Notes: generated by a model from the letters alone, not told the origin. A stretch of 40,054 bases of DNA from Oscillospiraceae bacterium (GCA_015067895.1 SVLP01000023.1:1-40054), one strand, 5' to 3'; shown: positions 1-8,328, counted from the first letter of the stretch. Program-made: numbers and translations.

Positions 1-1020
1 AAGTGCTCTGTCTGCGGCGAGATCCTGGTCGCCCAGGAGGAGATCCCCGCTCTGGGTCACACCGAGGAGATCATCCCCGGCAAGGACGCCACCTGCACCG
101 AGCCCGGCCTGACCGAGGGCAAGAAGTGCTCTGTCTGCGGCGAGATCCTGGTTGCCCAGGAGGAGATCCCCGCTCTGGGCCACACTGCTGCTGAGCCCGT
201 GATCGAGAACGAAAAGGCCGCCACCTGCACCGAGGACGGCTCCTACGACTCCGTGGTCTACTGCGCTGTCTGCGGTGAGGAGATCTCCCGCGAGACCGTC
301 ACCGTTCCCGCTGTCGGCCACACCGAGGAAGTGATCCCCGCTGTGGAGCCCACCTGCACCGAGACCGGCCTGACTGAGGGCAAGAAGTGCTCCGTTTGCG
401 GCGAGATCCTGGTTGCCCAGGAAGAGATCCCCGCCCTGGGTCACGACTGGCACGGCACCGGCTGTTCCCGCTGCGATGCCACCCGCGAGAATCCCTTCGT
501 GGACGTTCCCGAGGATTCCTTCTACATCGATCCCGTCCTGTGGGCCGTGGAGAAAGGCATCACCACCGGCGCCACCGAGACCACCTTCAACCCCAACGGC
601 AACTGCATGCGCGCACACGTGGTCACCTTCCTGTGGAGAGCCGCCGGTTCTCCCGAGCCCAAGACCACCAACAATCCCTTCGTGGATGTGAAGGAGACCG
701 ACTTCTTCTACAAGGCTGTCCTGTGGGCCGTGGAGAATGAGATCACCAACGGTCTGACCACCACCACCTTTGGCCCCACCGTGGACTGCAACCGTGCCCA
801 GGTCGTGACCTTCCTGTGGAGAGCCATGAACAAGCCCGCTCCCACCGCCACCGAGCATCCCTTCACCGACGTGGCTGAGGATCAGTTCTACTACGAGGCC
901 ATGCTGTGGGCTGTCGAGAACGGCATCACCAACGGCCTGACCGAGACCACCTTCGGCCCCAATGCCCTGTGCAACCGGGCCCAGGTCGTCACCTTCCTGT
1001 ACCGCACCTACGTTAAGTAA
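1..1020 (+). CDS. C-terminal part of an SLH-domain cell-surface protein (5' end outside window)
   Basis: The reading frame is open from base 1, so only the last 339 residues are visible. They comprise repeats of about 40 residues with paired Cys-x2-Cys motifs (KCSVCGE, then EILVAQEEIPALGH), followed by three S-layer homology repeats of about 60 residues. Each SLH repeat has an FxDV start, a WAVE-x-x-I-T-x-G core and an R-A-x-V-V-T-F-L-W/Y-R end. SLH triplets anchor proteins non-covalently to secondary cell-wall polymers, so this is a surface protein whose N-terminal activity is unknown. The last 660 bp closely resemble, without gaps, the 3' end of the GH20 gene at 9435-13931. The start at 199 would cut through the Cys repeats and is not a true start. 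Confidence 0.9.
   Translation, partial: KCSVCGEILVAQEEIPALGHTEEIIPGKDATCTEPGLTEGKKCSVCGEILVAQEEIPALGHTAAEPVIENEKAATCTEDGSYDSVVYCAVCGEEISRETVTVPAVGHTEEVIPAVEPTCTETGLTEGKKCSVCGEILVAQEEIPALGHDWHGTGCSRCDATRENPFVDVPEDSFYIDPVLWAVEKGITTGATETTFNPNGNCMRAHVVTFLWRAAGSPEPKTTNNPFVDVKETDFFYKAVLWAVENEITNGLTTTTFGPTVDCNRAQVVTFLWRAMNKPAPTATEHPFTDVAEDQFYYEAMLWAVENGITNGLTETTFGPNALCNRAQVVTFLYRTYVK
361..1020 (+). repeat. Inverted duplication, copy 1 (Cys repeat plus SLH coding DNA)
   Basis: This 660-bp coding segment aligns without gaps to the reverse complement of 9435-10094. In a sample of about 120 bp around 481-600 only a few differences are seen. The two copies face each other and flank the sulfatase/transporter cluster. 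Confidence 0.85.
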
Positions 1021-1052
1021 TTCCCAGACGGGAAGCTGAACCCAACTAACCC

Positions 1053-1090
1053 AAAAGGCCCCCTGCGCCGCAAGGCACAGGGGGCCTGAT
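1053..1090 (+). terminator. Hairpin after the SLH protein gene
   Basis: AGGCCCCCTG (1056-1065) pairs perfectly with CAGGGGGCCT (1078-1087) across a 12-nt loop. The T-tract on the plus strand is weak (TGATTTC), so efficiency is uncertain. Confidence 0.6.
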
Positions 1091-1159
1091 TTCATGAACC
1101 GGGATTGGATATCAGCTGATCCCTCCCAACAGCTTTGAGGAGCAGGAACAGCTTGCGTA

Positions 1160-1171
1160 AAAGTTGTCTGG
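1160..1171 (+). promoter_or_regulatory. Shared 12-mer, copy 1 (candidate operator upstream of the maturase)
   Basis: AAAGTTGTCTGG lies 27 bp upstream of the -35 box of the maturase promoter. The same 12 bases recur at 8317-8328 and, inverted, at 9303-9314, each upstream of a promoter of the sulfatase locus. The protein that binds it is unknown; the GntR/LacI-type regulator at 2476-3579 is the nearest candidate. Confidence 0.5.
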
Positions 1172-1198
1172 ATCGGAACCGGTGCCCGGTTCCCCTGA

Positions 1199-1227
1199 TT
1201 TACAATTTCGCCCAAATGCGATATAAT
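1199..1227 (+). promoter_or_regulatory. Sigma-A-type promoter of the sulfatase maturase
   Basis: TTTACA (1199-1204), a 17-bp spacer, then TATAAT (1222-1227). Transcription should begin near 1234, which excludes the upstream ATG at 1226 and supports the start at 1256. Confidence 0.8.
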
Positions 1228-1255
1228 GACTTCAAACGATTTGGGGAGGAAGGAT

Positions 1256-2365
1256 ATGCGCTCGGCTACCTTTTTGATAAAGCCTGCATCCAGTCTGTGT
1301 GATATGCGGTGCAAGTATTGTTTTTACCATGACATCTCCGATATCCGGGAAGTGAAAAGTATGGGCATCATGTCCGAGGATACTGCCCAGGCGCTGATCC
1401 GTTCGGCCTTTGACGCTGTGGAACCGGGCGGCTTTGTCCAGTTCACCTTCCAGGGCGGTGAACCGACGCTGGCCGGGCTGGAGTTCTTCCGGCGGTTTAT
1501 GGAGCTGGAAGCACAGTACCGCACGAAGGGCATCGGCGTCGGACATTCCATCCAGACCAACGGTCTCCATTTGAATGAAGAATGGGCGCAGTTTTTGAAG
1601 ACCCATGACTTCCTGGTGGGCATTTCCATTGACGCCAGCCAGGCCATCCATGACGCTTACCGGGTGGATGCTGCGGGAAAAGGCACCTGGGATCGGGTGA
1701 CCGCTGCGTTGGCACTGCTGGATCGATACGGCGTGGAGTCCAACATTCTTTGTGTCGTCAGCTCCGCCGTGGCGAAGAATCCCCAGCGGGTCTATGCGTC
1801 CCTGCGGAAGCTGGGTGACCACCCCCTGCAGTTCATCCCCTGTCTGGATCCCCTGGAAGCCCGCCGGGGCAGCGAAGCATATTCCCTGAAGCCGGAGGCC
1901 TACGGAAGATTCCTCTGCGGCCTGTTCGACTGCTGGTACCGGGACTGGAAGGCAGGACGCTACATCAGCATCCGCACCTTTGACGATCATCTGCGGATCC
2001 TCATGCGGATGCCCCCCAGCACCTGCGCCGCCGCCGGGGCCTGCGGGAGCTATCTGGTGGTGGAGGGCGACGGAAGCCTGTATCCCTGCGATTTCTATGT
2101 GCTGGATGAATGGAAGATCGGTAGCATCCGGGAAATGAGCGTTCAGCAGGCCCTTGCCGCTCCTGCCAGCGTCCGCTTCGTCCGGGAGGGTTCCCTCCGC
2201 CCGGAGGGCTGCAGGGCCTGTCCCTGGTTCCCCATCTGTCGGGGCGGCTGCAGGCGGGATTGGACTGAGCTGCGAACGAATTACTACTGTGCATCCTTCA
2301 AAGCCTTCTTCGCCTATGCCCTTCCCCGGCTGCAGGAAATGGCCCGCGCTGCCATGAGAAGATAA
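1256..2365 (+). CDS. Anaerobic sulfatase-maturating enzyme (radical SAM, SPASM)
   Basis: A 369-residue enzyme of the anSME family, which oxidises an active-site Cys or Ser of sulfatases to formylglycine without oxygen. The N-terminal CxxxCxxC motif (C15, C19, C22 in LCDMRCKYCFY) binds the SAM-cleaving [4Fe-4S] cluster. The C-terminal quarter has the SPASM-type cysteine set (CAAAGACG, LYPCDF, CRACPWFPICRGGC) that holds two auxiliary clusters in this family. The ATG at 1256 has a good GGGGAGGA site 5 bp upstream and lies just after a strong promoter. The likely substrate is the Cys-type sulfatase at 3746-5101. The gene is transcribed on its own, convergent to the regulator and sulfatase genes, rather than in their operon. 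Confidence 0.92.
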   Translation: MRSATFLIKPASSLCDMRCKYCFYHDISDIREVKSMGIMSEDTAQALIRSAFDAVEPGGFVQFTFQGGEPTLAGLEFFRRFMELEAQYRTKGIGVGHSIQTNGLHLNEEWAQFLKTHDFLVGISIDASQAIHDAYRVDAAGKGTWDRVTAALALLDRYGVESNILCVVSSAVAKNPQRVYASLRKLGDHPLQFIPCLDPLEARRGSEAYSLKPEAYGRFLCGLFDCWYRDWKAGRYISIRTFDDHLRILMRMPPSTCAAAGACGSYLVVEGDGSLYPCDFYVLDEWKIGSIREMSVQQALAAPASVRFVREGSLRPEGCRACPWFPICRGGCRRDWTELRTNYYCASFKAFFAYALPRLQEMARAAMRR

Positions 2366-2370
2366 TCATT

Positions 2371-2401
2371 CCGCCGCCGAATTTTTCGGCGGCGGCTTTG
2401 T
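2371..2401 (+). terminator. Intrinsic terminator of the maturase gene
   Basis: An 11-bp stem, CCGCCGCCGAA (2371-2381) with TTCGGCGGCGG (2385-2395), a 3-nt loop, then CTTTGTTT. Confidence 0.85.
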
Positions 2402-2403
2402 TT

Positions 2404-2476
2404 ATACTAATTCTTGGTTAAATGGTTTAAGAGCTTTCCGAGGATAAAATGAAACAGTTTAATCAAGCGTTCGTAT
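2404..2476. repeat. Internally deleted copy of the 157-bp MITE-like element
   Basis: This 73-bp copy starts with ATACTAATTCTTGGTTAA, identical to the left end of the full element at 39549-39705, and ends with TTAATCAAGCGTTCGTAT, close to its right end. The central hairpin is missing. The last base overlaps the stop codon of the regulator gene on the minus strand. Confidence 0.85.
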
Positions 2477-3579
2477 TATATCTCCCGGATGGATGTTCCC
2501 TCATGGATCACAGGCTTCATCACATAGGAGTAATTTTTGTCGTCACAATCCTTGTTCTCGATCATCCGCGTCAGACGCTTTCCCAGCTCGCAGCCCATTT
2601 CGTAGCTCCGTGCAATGGAACAGGTAATGCCGTCCTTGTCGGGATCATCGTCGGAATAGTCAAAGCAGACCAGCGAATAGTCCTCCGGGACACTCTTGCC
2701 CATTTTCTCCAGCGCCTTGCACACCAGACGGTAGATCATGTAATTGCAGCAGACGATGGCAGTGCACTTCGGCAGGCCCCGCAGGAATCTCTCAATAGAG
2801 CGGGCATAGCCGGGACTGTGGGCTTCGTCAGAGATGCACCATTTGATATAGTGGTCTTTCATCTCTATGTCGAATTCGCGCATCGCTTCCGCCATTCCCT
2901 GAAATTTTTCCACGCTCTGGTAGTTATCGTAGATGAAGATTCCAGCAATGCGGCGGTGGCCAGCCCGGATCAGTCTGCCGACCAGCTGATTGGCGCATTC
3001 CGTATCGTTGACGATCACCCGGGGGTAGCGAAGATTTTTATAGTAATTGTTGTAGAAGATCACCGGGATCCGGCGGCGGTACAGCTCCTTGTAGCAGTCC
3101 AGATTGGGATTCATGATGCTGGCTTTCACACCGTCCACGATGAATCCGTGAAAATTCTGATGCACCACGGTCTGAAGGCACCGACGCTCATTGGAGAACT
3201 TGTTGTCCGTCAGGAAAATATGCAGGTCTACCCGGTGGTCTGCCAGCACACTGCGGATGCCCTCGATCAGCACCGAGTTTGCATCCGGATCCTGCCCCTG
3301 GAGGATCAGTCCGATCTTCCACATGGCGTTTTCATCGCTCAGCTCCCGGGATATGGCCTGATCCTTGTGGAAATAGGTACCGCTGCCCTTGACCCGATAG
3401 ATCAGCCCTTCCTGTACCAGCTGATCCATTGCGACCCGGACGGTTTCCCGGCTCACATTCAGCCTGCGGCAAAGGGCATTTTCTGACGGCAGCTTCTGGT
3501 TGCCGGAAAACTTATTCTCATCGATGTACGCCAGCAGCCAGCGGTATACCTGCTCGGACTTGCGGTCAGAACCAGCCAT
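2476..3579 (-). CDS. GntR-type regulator with LacI-like sugar-binding domain (AraR-type architecture)
   Basis: A 367-residue protein. Residues 10-75 form a GntR-type winged helix-turn-helix (LPSENALCRRLNVSRETV, then a wing with VKGSGTYF). The rest, from about residue 90, resembles periplasmic-binding/LacI effector domains (MWKIGLILQG, FHGFIVDG, NDTECANQLVGRLI, ICCNY). Such regulators repress sugar-use genes until a sugar ligand binds. The start at 3579 has an AAAGGAGG site 7 bp upstream. The gene lies downstream of the tct-sulfatase operon, separated by a small repeat and a hairpin, so it may be partly cotranscribed. By position it is the likely regulator of the locus, with a sulfated or amino sugar as inducer; this is inference. 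Confidence 0.88.
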   Translation of the reverse strand: MAGSDRKSEQVYRWLLAYIDENKFSGNQKLPSENALCRRLNVSRETVRVAMDQLVQEGLIYRVKGSGTYFHKDQAISRELSDENAMWKIGLILQGQDPDANSVLIEGIRSVLADHRVDLHIFLTDNKFSNERRCLQTVVHQNFHGFIVDGVKASIMNPNLDCYKELYRRRIPVIFYNNYYKNLRYPRVIVNDTECANQLVGRLIRAGHRRIAGIFIYDNYQSVEKFQGMAEAMREFDIEMKDHYIKWCISDEAHSPGYARSIERFLRGLPKCTAIVCCNYMIYRLVCKALEKMGKSVPEDYSLVCFDYSDDDPDKDGITCSIARSYEMGCELGKRLTRMIENKDCDDKNYSYVMKPVIHEGTSIREI

Positions 3580-3607
3580 GTTCTCCCTCCTTTGGAAATT
3601 TGCGATA

Positions 3608-3692
3608 TGCTTATCGAATCAACTCAGCAGGTTCTTCCTGGCCACCTCCCGGAGGGAGGCAGGGGTACGCTGCTGACGCAAGTCGATAAGCA
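3608..3692. repeat. Short member of the TGCTTATCG-ended repeat family
   Basis: Starts TGCTTATCGA and ends TCGATAAGCA, a 10-bp terminal inverted repeat. It retains the inner GGCC/CTCCCGGAGGGAGG motifs seen in the larger copies at 14118-14320 and 18903-19082, and appears to be a deletion derivative. Confidence 0.7.
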
Positions 3693-3710
3693 CATTTGCG
3701 ATTTGTAGAC

Positions 3711-3740
3711 AGGGAACGCTGTTGCCAGCGTTCCCTTGTT
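3711..3740. terminator. Hairpin after the sulfatase gene
   Basis: An 11-bp perfect stem, AGGGAACGCTG (3711-3721) with CAGCGTTCCCT (3726-3736), and a 4-nt loop. On the minus strand, which carries the sulfatase gene, the U-tract is poor, so some readthrough into the regulator gene is plausible. Confidence 0.65.
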
Positions 3741-3745
3741 TTGTA

Positions 3746-5101
3746 TCAATCGGTGATGGTGGGATGGGCGCCCTCGGCCTTTTCCAGCCACTTCAGCAGC
3801 CGCTTGCGCAGCTCCTGCTTGATCTCGGTGTAAGCGGGATCCGCCACCACATTGTTCAGCTGGTAGGGATCGACCCGCATGTCATACAGGAAATCATCGG
3901 CATAGTGCTCGGATGCCGCCGCCACACCGCCGTGGACACCGGGGGCATAGACGGAGTAGGTGAACTCGGGCGTACGGATGCAGCGGCCCACGCGGCTCTC
4001 GGAGATCTGGGCGAAGACCTCGTTGGGTCTTTCGGGATCCTTCTGCTCCACCACGTCAAGCAGGTTCTCGCCGATCATCTTGTCGCCCACGTCCACACCG
4101 GCCAGCGCCAGGAAGGTCTTGGGCAGGCTCTCGGTGCTGACCAGCTCCTCCACGACCTTGCCGCCCTTGAAGGGGCCGCCGGCAATGACCAGAGGCACAT
4201 GGAGGCAGCCGTCATGGCACGAACGCTTGTAATCGTCATAGCCGAACAGGTGCGCATCGGTGTTGCGGGTCTTGAAGTGGGAGCCGTGGTCGGCAGCGAA
4301 GATGATGACCGTGTTGTCGTACAGGCCCTTCTCCTTCAGCTTGGCCACCAGCTTGCCCAGATTCTCATCCAGGCTGGCGCACTGACCCAGATAGTCGGGA
4401 TACTCCTGGGCAGCATTGCCGCCCAGGGCCTTCAGATCCTCGGGCAGGATGAAGTTGGCATACTTCTCCTTGGAGCCGATGGGGCCCTCGTAGCAGTTGC
4501 GGTCGTTCTGGTGGTGGGGCTCGATCTGGGAGATGGTCATGAAGAAGGGCTTCTCGCCGGTGTACTGATCCAGGAATTCCAGGGCGAAGTCGTTGATGCA
4601 GTCAGCGCGGTAGCCCTTGAAGTCGATGCGGTTGTTGTTCTCGTCGAACACATAGCCGTCGTAGCCGTGGGAGGTGAACTCCAGCACGTCAGCGGTACGC
4701 CAGAAGCCGGTGTAGCCGCCCCGGAGCTCCTGGGGGATGGCGGTGATGGTGTAGTCGATGGTGGGCTTCTGCTCCAGCTCACCGTCGGAGGCCAGATGCC
4801 ACTTGCCGATGTAGGCGGTCTCGTAGCCGGCATCCTTTTCCATGTACTCGCCCAGGGTCTTGACGCCCTTGGGCAGCATCACGTTGTTGCGGAAGCAGCC
4901 GGTCTCGGTGGGGTAGCGGCCGGTCTGGAACAGGGCGCGGCAGGGGCCGCAGACGGGCTGGGGGGAGAAGGCGTTTTCAAACTTCACACCTTCGGCAGCC
5001 AGTGCGTCCAGGTTGGGGGTGATGTCCAGAGGCTGACCGTAGCAGCCGCAGGTGTCCCAGCGCTGCTGGTCGGTGAAGTAGAAGATGATGTTATTAGCCA
5101 T
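3746..5101 (-). CDS. Cytoplasmic Cys-type sulfatase (type I, formylglycine-dependent)
   Basis: Hydrolyses a sulfate ester. At 451 residues it has the family length. The signature C-x-P-x-R-x4-T-G reads CGPCRALFQTG; the first Cys (residue 51) is the one converted to formylglycine. Other family features are the metal-binding start (FYFTDQQR), GKWHL, AADHGSHFKTRN and the Lys/His-rich KRSCHDGCLH. No signal peptide is present, so it should act in the cytosol on imported substrate. ATG at 5101 is preferred (AAGGAGG about 9 bp upstream, ATGGCTAA overlap with the tctA stop); an in-frame ATG at 5107 lies only 3 bp from the site. It is the last gene of the tctCBA-sulfatase unit. The exact sulfate ester cannot be read from the sequence. 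Confidence 0.93.
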   Translation of the reverse strand: MANNIIFYFTDQQRWDTCGCYGQPLDITPNLDALAAEGVKFENAFSPQPVCGPCRALFQTGRYPTETGCFRNNVMLPKGVKTLGEYMEKDAGYETAYIGKWHLASDGELEQKPTIDYTITAIPQELRGGYTGFWRTADVLEFTSHGYDGYVFDENNNRIDFKGYRADCINDFALEFLDQYTGEKPFFMTISQIEPHHQNDRNCYEGPIGSKEKYANFILPEDLKALGGNAAQEYPDYLGQCASLDENLGKLVAKLKEKGLYDNTVIIFAADHGSHFKTRNTDAHLFGYDDYKRSCHDGCLHVPLVIAGGPFKGGKVVEELVSTESLPKTFLALAGVDVGDKMIGENLLDVVEQKDPERPNEVFAQISESRVGRCIRTPEFTYSVYAPGVHGGVAAASEHYADDFLYDMRVDPYQLNNVVADPAYTEIKQELRKRLLKWLEKAEGAHPTITD

Positions 5102-6614
5102 TGACATGTTCCTCCTTCTTTTTCTTGGCTTCCTTCATGTTGCCTCTGAGAACACCGCCAATGACGATGACGATCAGGGCAATGAAGATCCAGCAGAAAA
5201 CGCTGCTGAAGAAGATCGTGGGGCTGCCATCGGAGATCAGCAGCGCACGGCGGAAGTTGGTCTCGGTCATGCCGCCCAGAACCAGGCCCAGCAGCATGGG
5301 AACGGCAGGCAGCTCCAGCTTGCGCATCAGATAGGAGATGACGCCGAAGATCAGTGCAACGCTCAGATCAAAGTAGTTGCTGTTGACAGAGAACGCACCG
5401 GCGAAGCAGAAGATGACGATGATGGGGGTCAGGATCTCGGTGGGAATGGAGACCACCTTTGCAAAGAGGCTGGTCAGATACTTGCCCTGAAGGAACATGA
5501 AGACGTTGACCAGGATCAGACCCAGCATGATGGCGTACATGATATCGCCGTCGGTGGTGAACAGGGACAGGCCGGGGTTCAGGCCGTTAATCATCAGTGC
5601 GGACAGCATGATGGCCACGCAGCCGTCGCCGGGGATGCCCAGCGTCAGCAGGGGAACCAGGGTAGCACCGCAGACAGCATTGTTGGCGGATTCCGCGGCA
5701 GCGATGCCCTCCACGGAGCCGTTGCCGAACTCCTCGGGGTGCTTGGACATATTTTTGGCGGTGTTGTAGGAGAACCAGGAAGCCTCGGAAGCACCGGTAC
5801 CGGGGACGATACCCACGCAGGAGCCGATGATGGAGGAAATGAGCATGGGACGAACCATGCGCTTGAACTCATCCTTGGTGATCTTGCCGTCGTCCTTTTC
5901 GCCCAGCTTACCGGCCTTCAGGTTCAGCTGATCCCGCTTCAGCTCGGACTTGCCGATGATCTCCACCAGCGCAAACAGACCGATCAGCACGACAGCGGTA
6001 TCCAGACCCAGATACAGTCTGGGGATGCCGAAGGTGAAGCGGTCATAGCTGGTCATGGGGTCAGCACCGATGCAGGAGACCAGCAGACCCAGGCAGGCAG
6101 CGATGATGCCCTTGGTCAGGCTCTTGCCGGAAACACCGGCGATGATGGTCATACCGAACAGGCAGACCATGAAATACTCGGCAGTGCCCAGCATGGCGGA
6201 AACCTTGGCAACCTGGGGGCCCAGGAACAGCAGCACCAGAGCGGAGAAGATGCCGCCGAAGGTGGATGCATACAGGGCGACCTTCAGAGCCGCCTTGGTT
6301 CTGCCCTGCTTGGACAGGGGATGGCCGTCCATCATGGTGGCCGCGGCGTGGGGGGTGCCGGGGGTATTGATCAGAATGGCGGAAACCGATCCGCCATAGC
6401 CTCCCGCACAGTAGATGCCCAGCAGGAACATCATGCCGGGGATGGCACTCATGCTATAGGTAACGGGCAGGAACAGAATGATGCACAGAATCACGCTCAG
6501 TCCGGGGATAGCGGCGAAAATGGCACCGATGAGAACACCCAGGTTGATCCACAGGATGTTTTCCAGCGTAAACAGCAGACCGGAAGCAGGCCCGATATAT
6601 TGCAGCATATCCAT
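5094..6614 (-). CDS. tctA: Tripartite tricarboxylate transporter, large membrane subunit (TctA family)
   Basis: A 506-residue polytopic membrane protein with long hydrophobic segments and the conserved glycine/proline-rich loops of TctA: FAAIPGLS near the N-terminus, INTPGTPHAAATMMDG, GIVPGTGASEASW and LTLGIPGDGCVAIML. With TctB it forms a secondary transporter fed by the extracytoplasmic binding protein TctC and driven by an ion gradient. The start at 6614 has AAGGAGGAGG upstream and lies 17 bp after the tctB stop. Its end overlaps the sulfatase start by 8 bp, suggesting translational coupling. Pairing with a sulfatase suggests a sulfated carbohydrate or acid as substrate rather than citrate; that is inference. 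Confidence 0.93.
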   Translation of the reverse strand: MDMLQYIGPASGLLFTLENILWINLGVLIGAIFAAIPGLSVILCIILFLPVTYSMSAIPGMMFLLGIYCAGGYGGSVSAILINTPGTPHAAATMMDGHPLSKQGRTKAALKVALYASTFGGIFSALVLLFLGPQVAKVSAMLGTAEYFMVCLFGMTIIAGVSGKSLTKGIIAACLGLLVSCIGADPMTSYDRFTFGIPRLYLGLDTAVVLIGLFALVEIIGKSELKRDQLNLKAGKLGEKDDGKITKDEFKRMVRPMLISSIIGSCVGIVPGTGASEASWFSYNTAKNMSKHPEEFGNGSVEGIAAAESANNAVCGATLVPLLTLGIPGDGCVAIMLSALMINGLNPGLSLFTTDGDIMYAIMLGLILVNVFMFLQGKYLTSLFAKVVSIPTEILTPIIVIFCFAGAFSVNSNYFDLSVALIFGVISYLMRKLELPAVPMLLGLVLGGMTETNFRRALLISDGSPTIFFSSVFCWIFIALIVIVIGGVLRGNMKEAKKKKEEHVNG

Positions 6615-6631
6615 ATTTCAGAACCTCCTCC

Positions 6632-7147
6632 TTAGAAATTGACGTTCAGCACGAAGCGGAATACCACCCAGATCAGGACGGCAGCAGCAATCGTGATGGC
6701 ATAGTAGGACTTCTTCCTGCAGCGGAAGAACACCAGGAAGGCAACCGCGCAGAACAGGCCGCCAACCACGAACAGATCCGTGATCTTAGCCAGGAAGTAA
6801 GTCACGACCAGAATGGCAATGATGATAAGCGCCTTGACTTCAACCAGCGCATTCACGGTCTTCGTGACCAGAGGCTTTTTGGTAATCAGCTTCACCAGCT
6901 CGCTGCCGGTCATCAGCAGGCTCATGGCCATCATCAGGTAAGCCAGCATGGTGGGGAATGCCCGGCCATTCACCACGTCCTTTTCAGAAACGACCACCTG
7001 CTGGGGCATGATAAGCAGGATCACAATGGAAACCACCAGGAAAAGAACACCGGTCACCAGGTCGGAGGGATACGTGATGTTGATCTTCTCCAGCTTCTCT
7101 CCCCAGGCATCCAGCTTCTTTTCTGCATTTGCAATAAAGTTTTTCAC
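6632..7147 (-). CDS. tctB: Tripartite tricarboxylate transporter, small membrane subunit (TctB family)
   Basis: A 171-residue protein with four predicted hydrophobic segments (LVTGVLFLVVSIVILLI; AFPTMLAYLMMAMSLLMTG; ALIIIAILVVTYFLA; YYAITIAAAVLIWVVF), the usual size and layout of TctB. The start is a GTG at 7147 with AAGGAGG 13 nt upstream, a long spacing; no in-frame ATG lies between them. An ATG at 7172 is out of frame. The gene lies between tctC and tctA. An intrinsic terminator in the 95-bp gap before it should reduce its transcription relative to tctC. Confidence 0.85.
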   Translation of the reverse strand: MKNFIANAEKKLDAWGEKLEKINITYPSDLVTGVLFLVVSIVILLIMPQQVVVSEKDVVNGRAFPTMLAYLMMAMSLLMTGSELVKLITKKPLVTKTVNALVEVKALIIIAILVVTYFLAKITDLFVVGGLFCAVAFLVFFRCRKKSYYAITIAAAVLIWVVFRFVLNVNF

Positions 7148-7175
7148 TTGGAAGGAACGCCTCCTTAAACATGAT

Positions 7176-7229
7176 AAAAAGAAAAATGCGGGAAATGGGA
7201 AGGGACGGAGCCCGATCCCATTCCCCGCA
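7176..7229 (-). terminator. Strong terminator inside the transporter operon (tctC/tctB gap)
   Basis: TGCGGGAAATGGGA (7187-7200) pairs with TCCCATTCCCCGCA (7216-7229) with one mismatch across a 15-nt loop. Read on the minus strand, the stem is followed by TTTTTCTTTTT. It lies just after the tctC stop and before tctB, so most transcripts should end after tctC. Confidence 0.88.
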
Positions 7230-7242
7230 GGCGGTTCAGGAA

Positions 7243-8202
7243 TTAGCCAGCAACGATGTCCTTATACTGGTTGACGATGCTCTTGACGTTCTCGATGTGG
7301 GCCTCCACATCGGCAACGCTCATGATGTCGACTTCCAGCAGCATGGTGTCGTTCAGCCAGGTGGTAACTTCCTCGTCAGCCAGGATCTTGCCGTACAGCT
7401 CCTTCAGCTCAGCAGCCTTGGCAGCATCGGTGCCCTTGCGGGCCATGATGAAGCAGCGGTTGCGGAAGAAGGGGTAACCGGCAGCACCGACGCCCTCAAC
7501 ACCGGCGAAGGGGCCGTTGGCGATGGCAGCATCGTCGAATGCGCAGGGGATGGTAACGCCGCCCTGCTGCCAGGTCTCCAGGATCTGGGACTGGTGGGAA
7601 ACGGCGAAGTTGGTCTCGCCCTTGGCAACAGCCTGAGCGGCCTCAGCGGCGGACTGGTAGGGGGTCAGCTTCAGCTGCTCACCGGCGCCCATGGAGCCGA
7701 ACAGAGCAGCGGCCAGGAAGGCCTCGGAGCCGGTAGCACCGTTGACAGCGACGGAGATGGGGTTGCCGGCAGCGACATAGGCCTCCAGGTCAGCGATGGA
7801 GTTGATGTTCAGGGTGGCATCGGCGGACAGAACGAAGACAGAGGAGTACAGGTTCTCGACGAAGACGAAGTCCTCGTAGCCGAACTGCATCTTGGCGGGA
7901 TCCAGGATCTCGGTGATGGACAGCAGGCCCTCGCCGACGAAGACCAGCTCGGGGTCGTTGGCCTCGGTGTCAGCGATCCAGGTGTTGACGGTGGCAGCGT
8001 CGCCCTTAATGGCCTCAGCGACCAGGTTGATGGAATCGGAATACTCGACGGACTTTGCAGCAGCCTTCTGGCTTACCATGGAGGCAACACCGGAGGGAGC
8101 CCAGGGGCAGGTGACTTTCCAGCTCTCGGTCTTGCTGCCGCAGCCAACAAACATGGCGGCGATCATCACAACGGCCAGAACCAGGGACAGGGTACGTTTC
8201 AT
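7243..8202 (-). CDS. tctC: Tripartite tricarboxylate transporter substrate-binding lipoprotein (TctC/Bug family)
   Basis: A 319-residue protein with a lipoprotein signal peptide: a Lys/Arg start, a hydrophobic core (LSLVLAVVMIAAMF) and a lipobox ending FVGC at residue 21, so it is attached to the outer face of the membrane. The body matches the Bug/TctC fold, with an N-terminal TCPWAPSG segment and a central G-A-T-G-S-E loop typical of ligand contact. ATG at 8202 has an AGAGGAGA site; upstream in-frame ATGs lack one. First gene of the unit, driven by the promoter at 8266-8294 and followed by its own terminator, consistent with binding protein being needed in excess. Confidence 0.93.
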   Translation of the reverse strand: MKRTLSLVLAVVMIAAMFVGCGSKTESWKVTCPWAPSGVASMVSQKAAAKSVEYSDSINLVAEAIKGDAATVNTWIADTEANDPELVFVGEGLLSITEILDPAKMQFGYEDFVFVENLYSSVFVLSADATLNINSIADLEAYVAAGNPISVAVNGATGSEAFLAAALFGSMGAGEQLKLTPYQSAAEAAQAVAKGETNFAVSHQSQILETWQQGGVTIPCAFDDAAIANGPFAGVEGVGAAGYPFFRNRCFIMARKGTDAAKAAELKELYGKILADEEVTTWLNDTMLLEVDIMSVADVEAHIENVKSIVNQYKDIVAG

Positions 8203-8265
8203 GTTGATCTTCTCCTCTAACAGAATTTTTTTGCCTTTTTGCACCATCGTACATCCAGCGACATT

Positions 8266-8294
8266 AATATATCAAATTCCGAATTTAGACTCAA
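8266..8294 (-). promoter_or_regulatory. Promoter of the tctCBA-sulfatase operon
   Basis: On the minus strand TTGAGT (8294-8289), 17 bp, TATATT (8271-8266). The start of transcription would be about 55 bp upstream of tctC. Confidence 0.75.
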
Positions 8295-8316
8295 CAGATT
8301 TCTGCAATTTTCCGAG

Positions 8317-8328
8317 AAAGTTGTCTGG
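8317..8328. promoter_or_regulatory. Shared 12-mer, copy 2 (candidate operator upstream of tctC)
   Basis: AAAGTTGTCTGG on the plus strand, 22 bp upstream of the tctC -35 box and reversed relative to that gene. About 30 bp further upstream on the coding strand is a related AGACAAGTTT half-site. Confidence 0.5.

Noticed and set aside
1226..1258. An earlier in-frame ATG for the sulfatase maturase
   Set aside because: It lies inside the -10 box of the promoter and has no ribosome site; the ATG at 1256 fits both.
3722..6635. Two long plus-strand frames opposite the sulfatase and tctA genes
   Set aside because: Repetitive His/Gln/Asp-rich translations without motifs; the minus strand carries the sulfatase and TctA signatures.
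7171..8220. A 349-residue plus-strand frame opposite tctC
   Set aside because: It is a shadow of the lipoprotein gene, and its first part runs through the tctC terminator.
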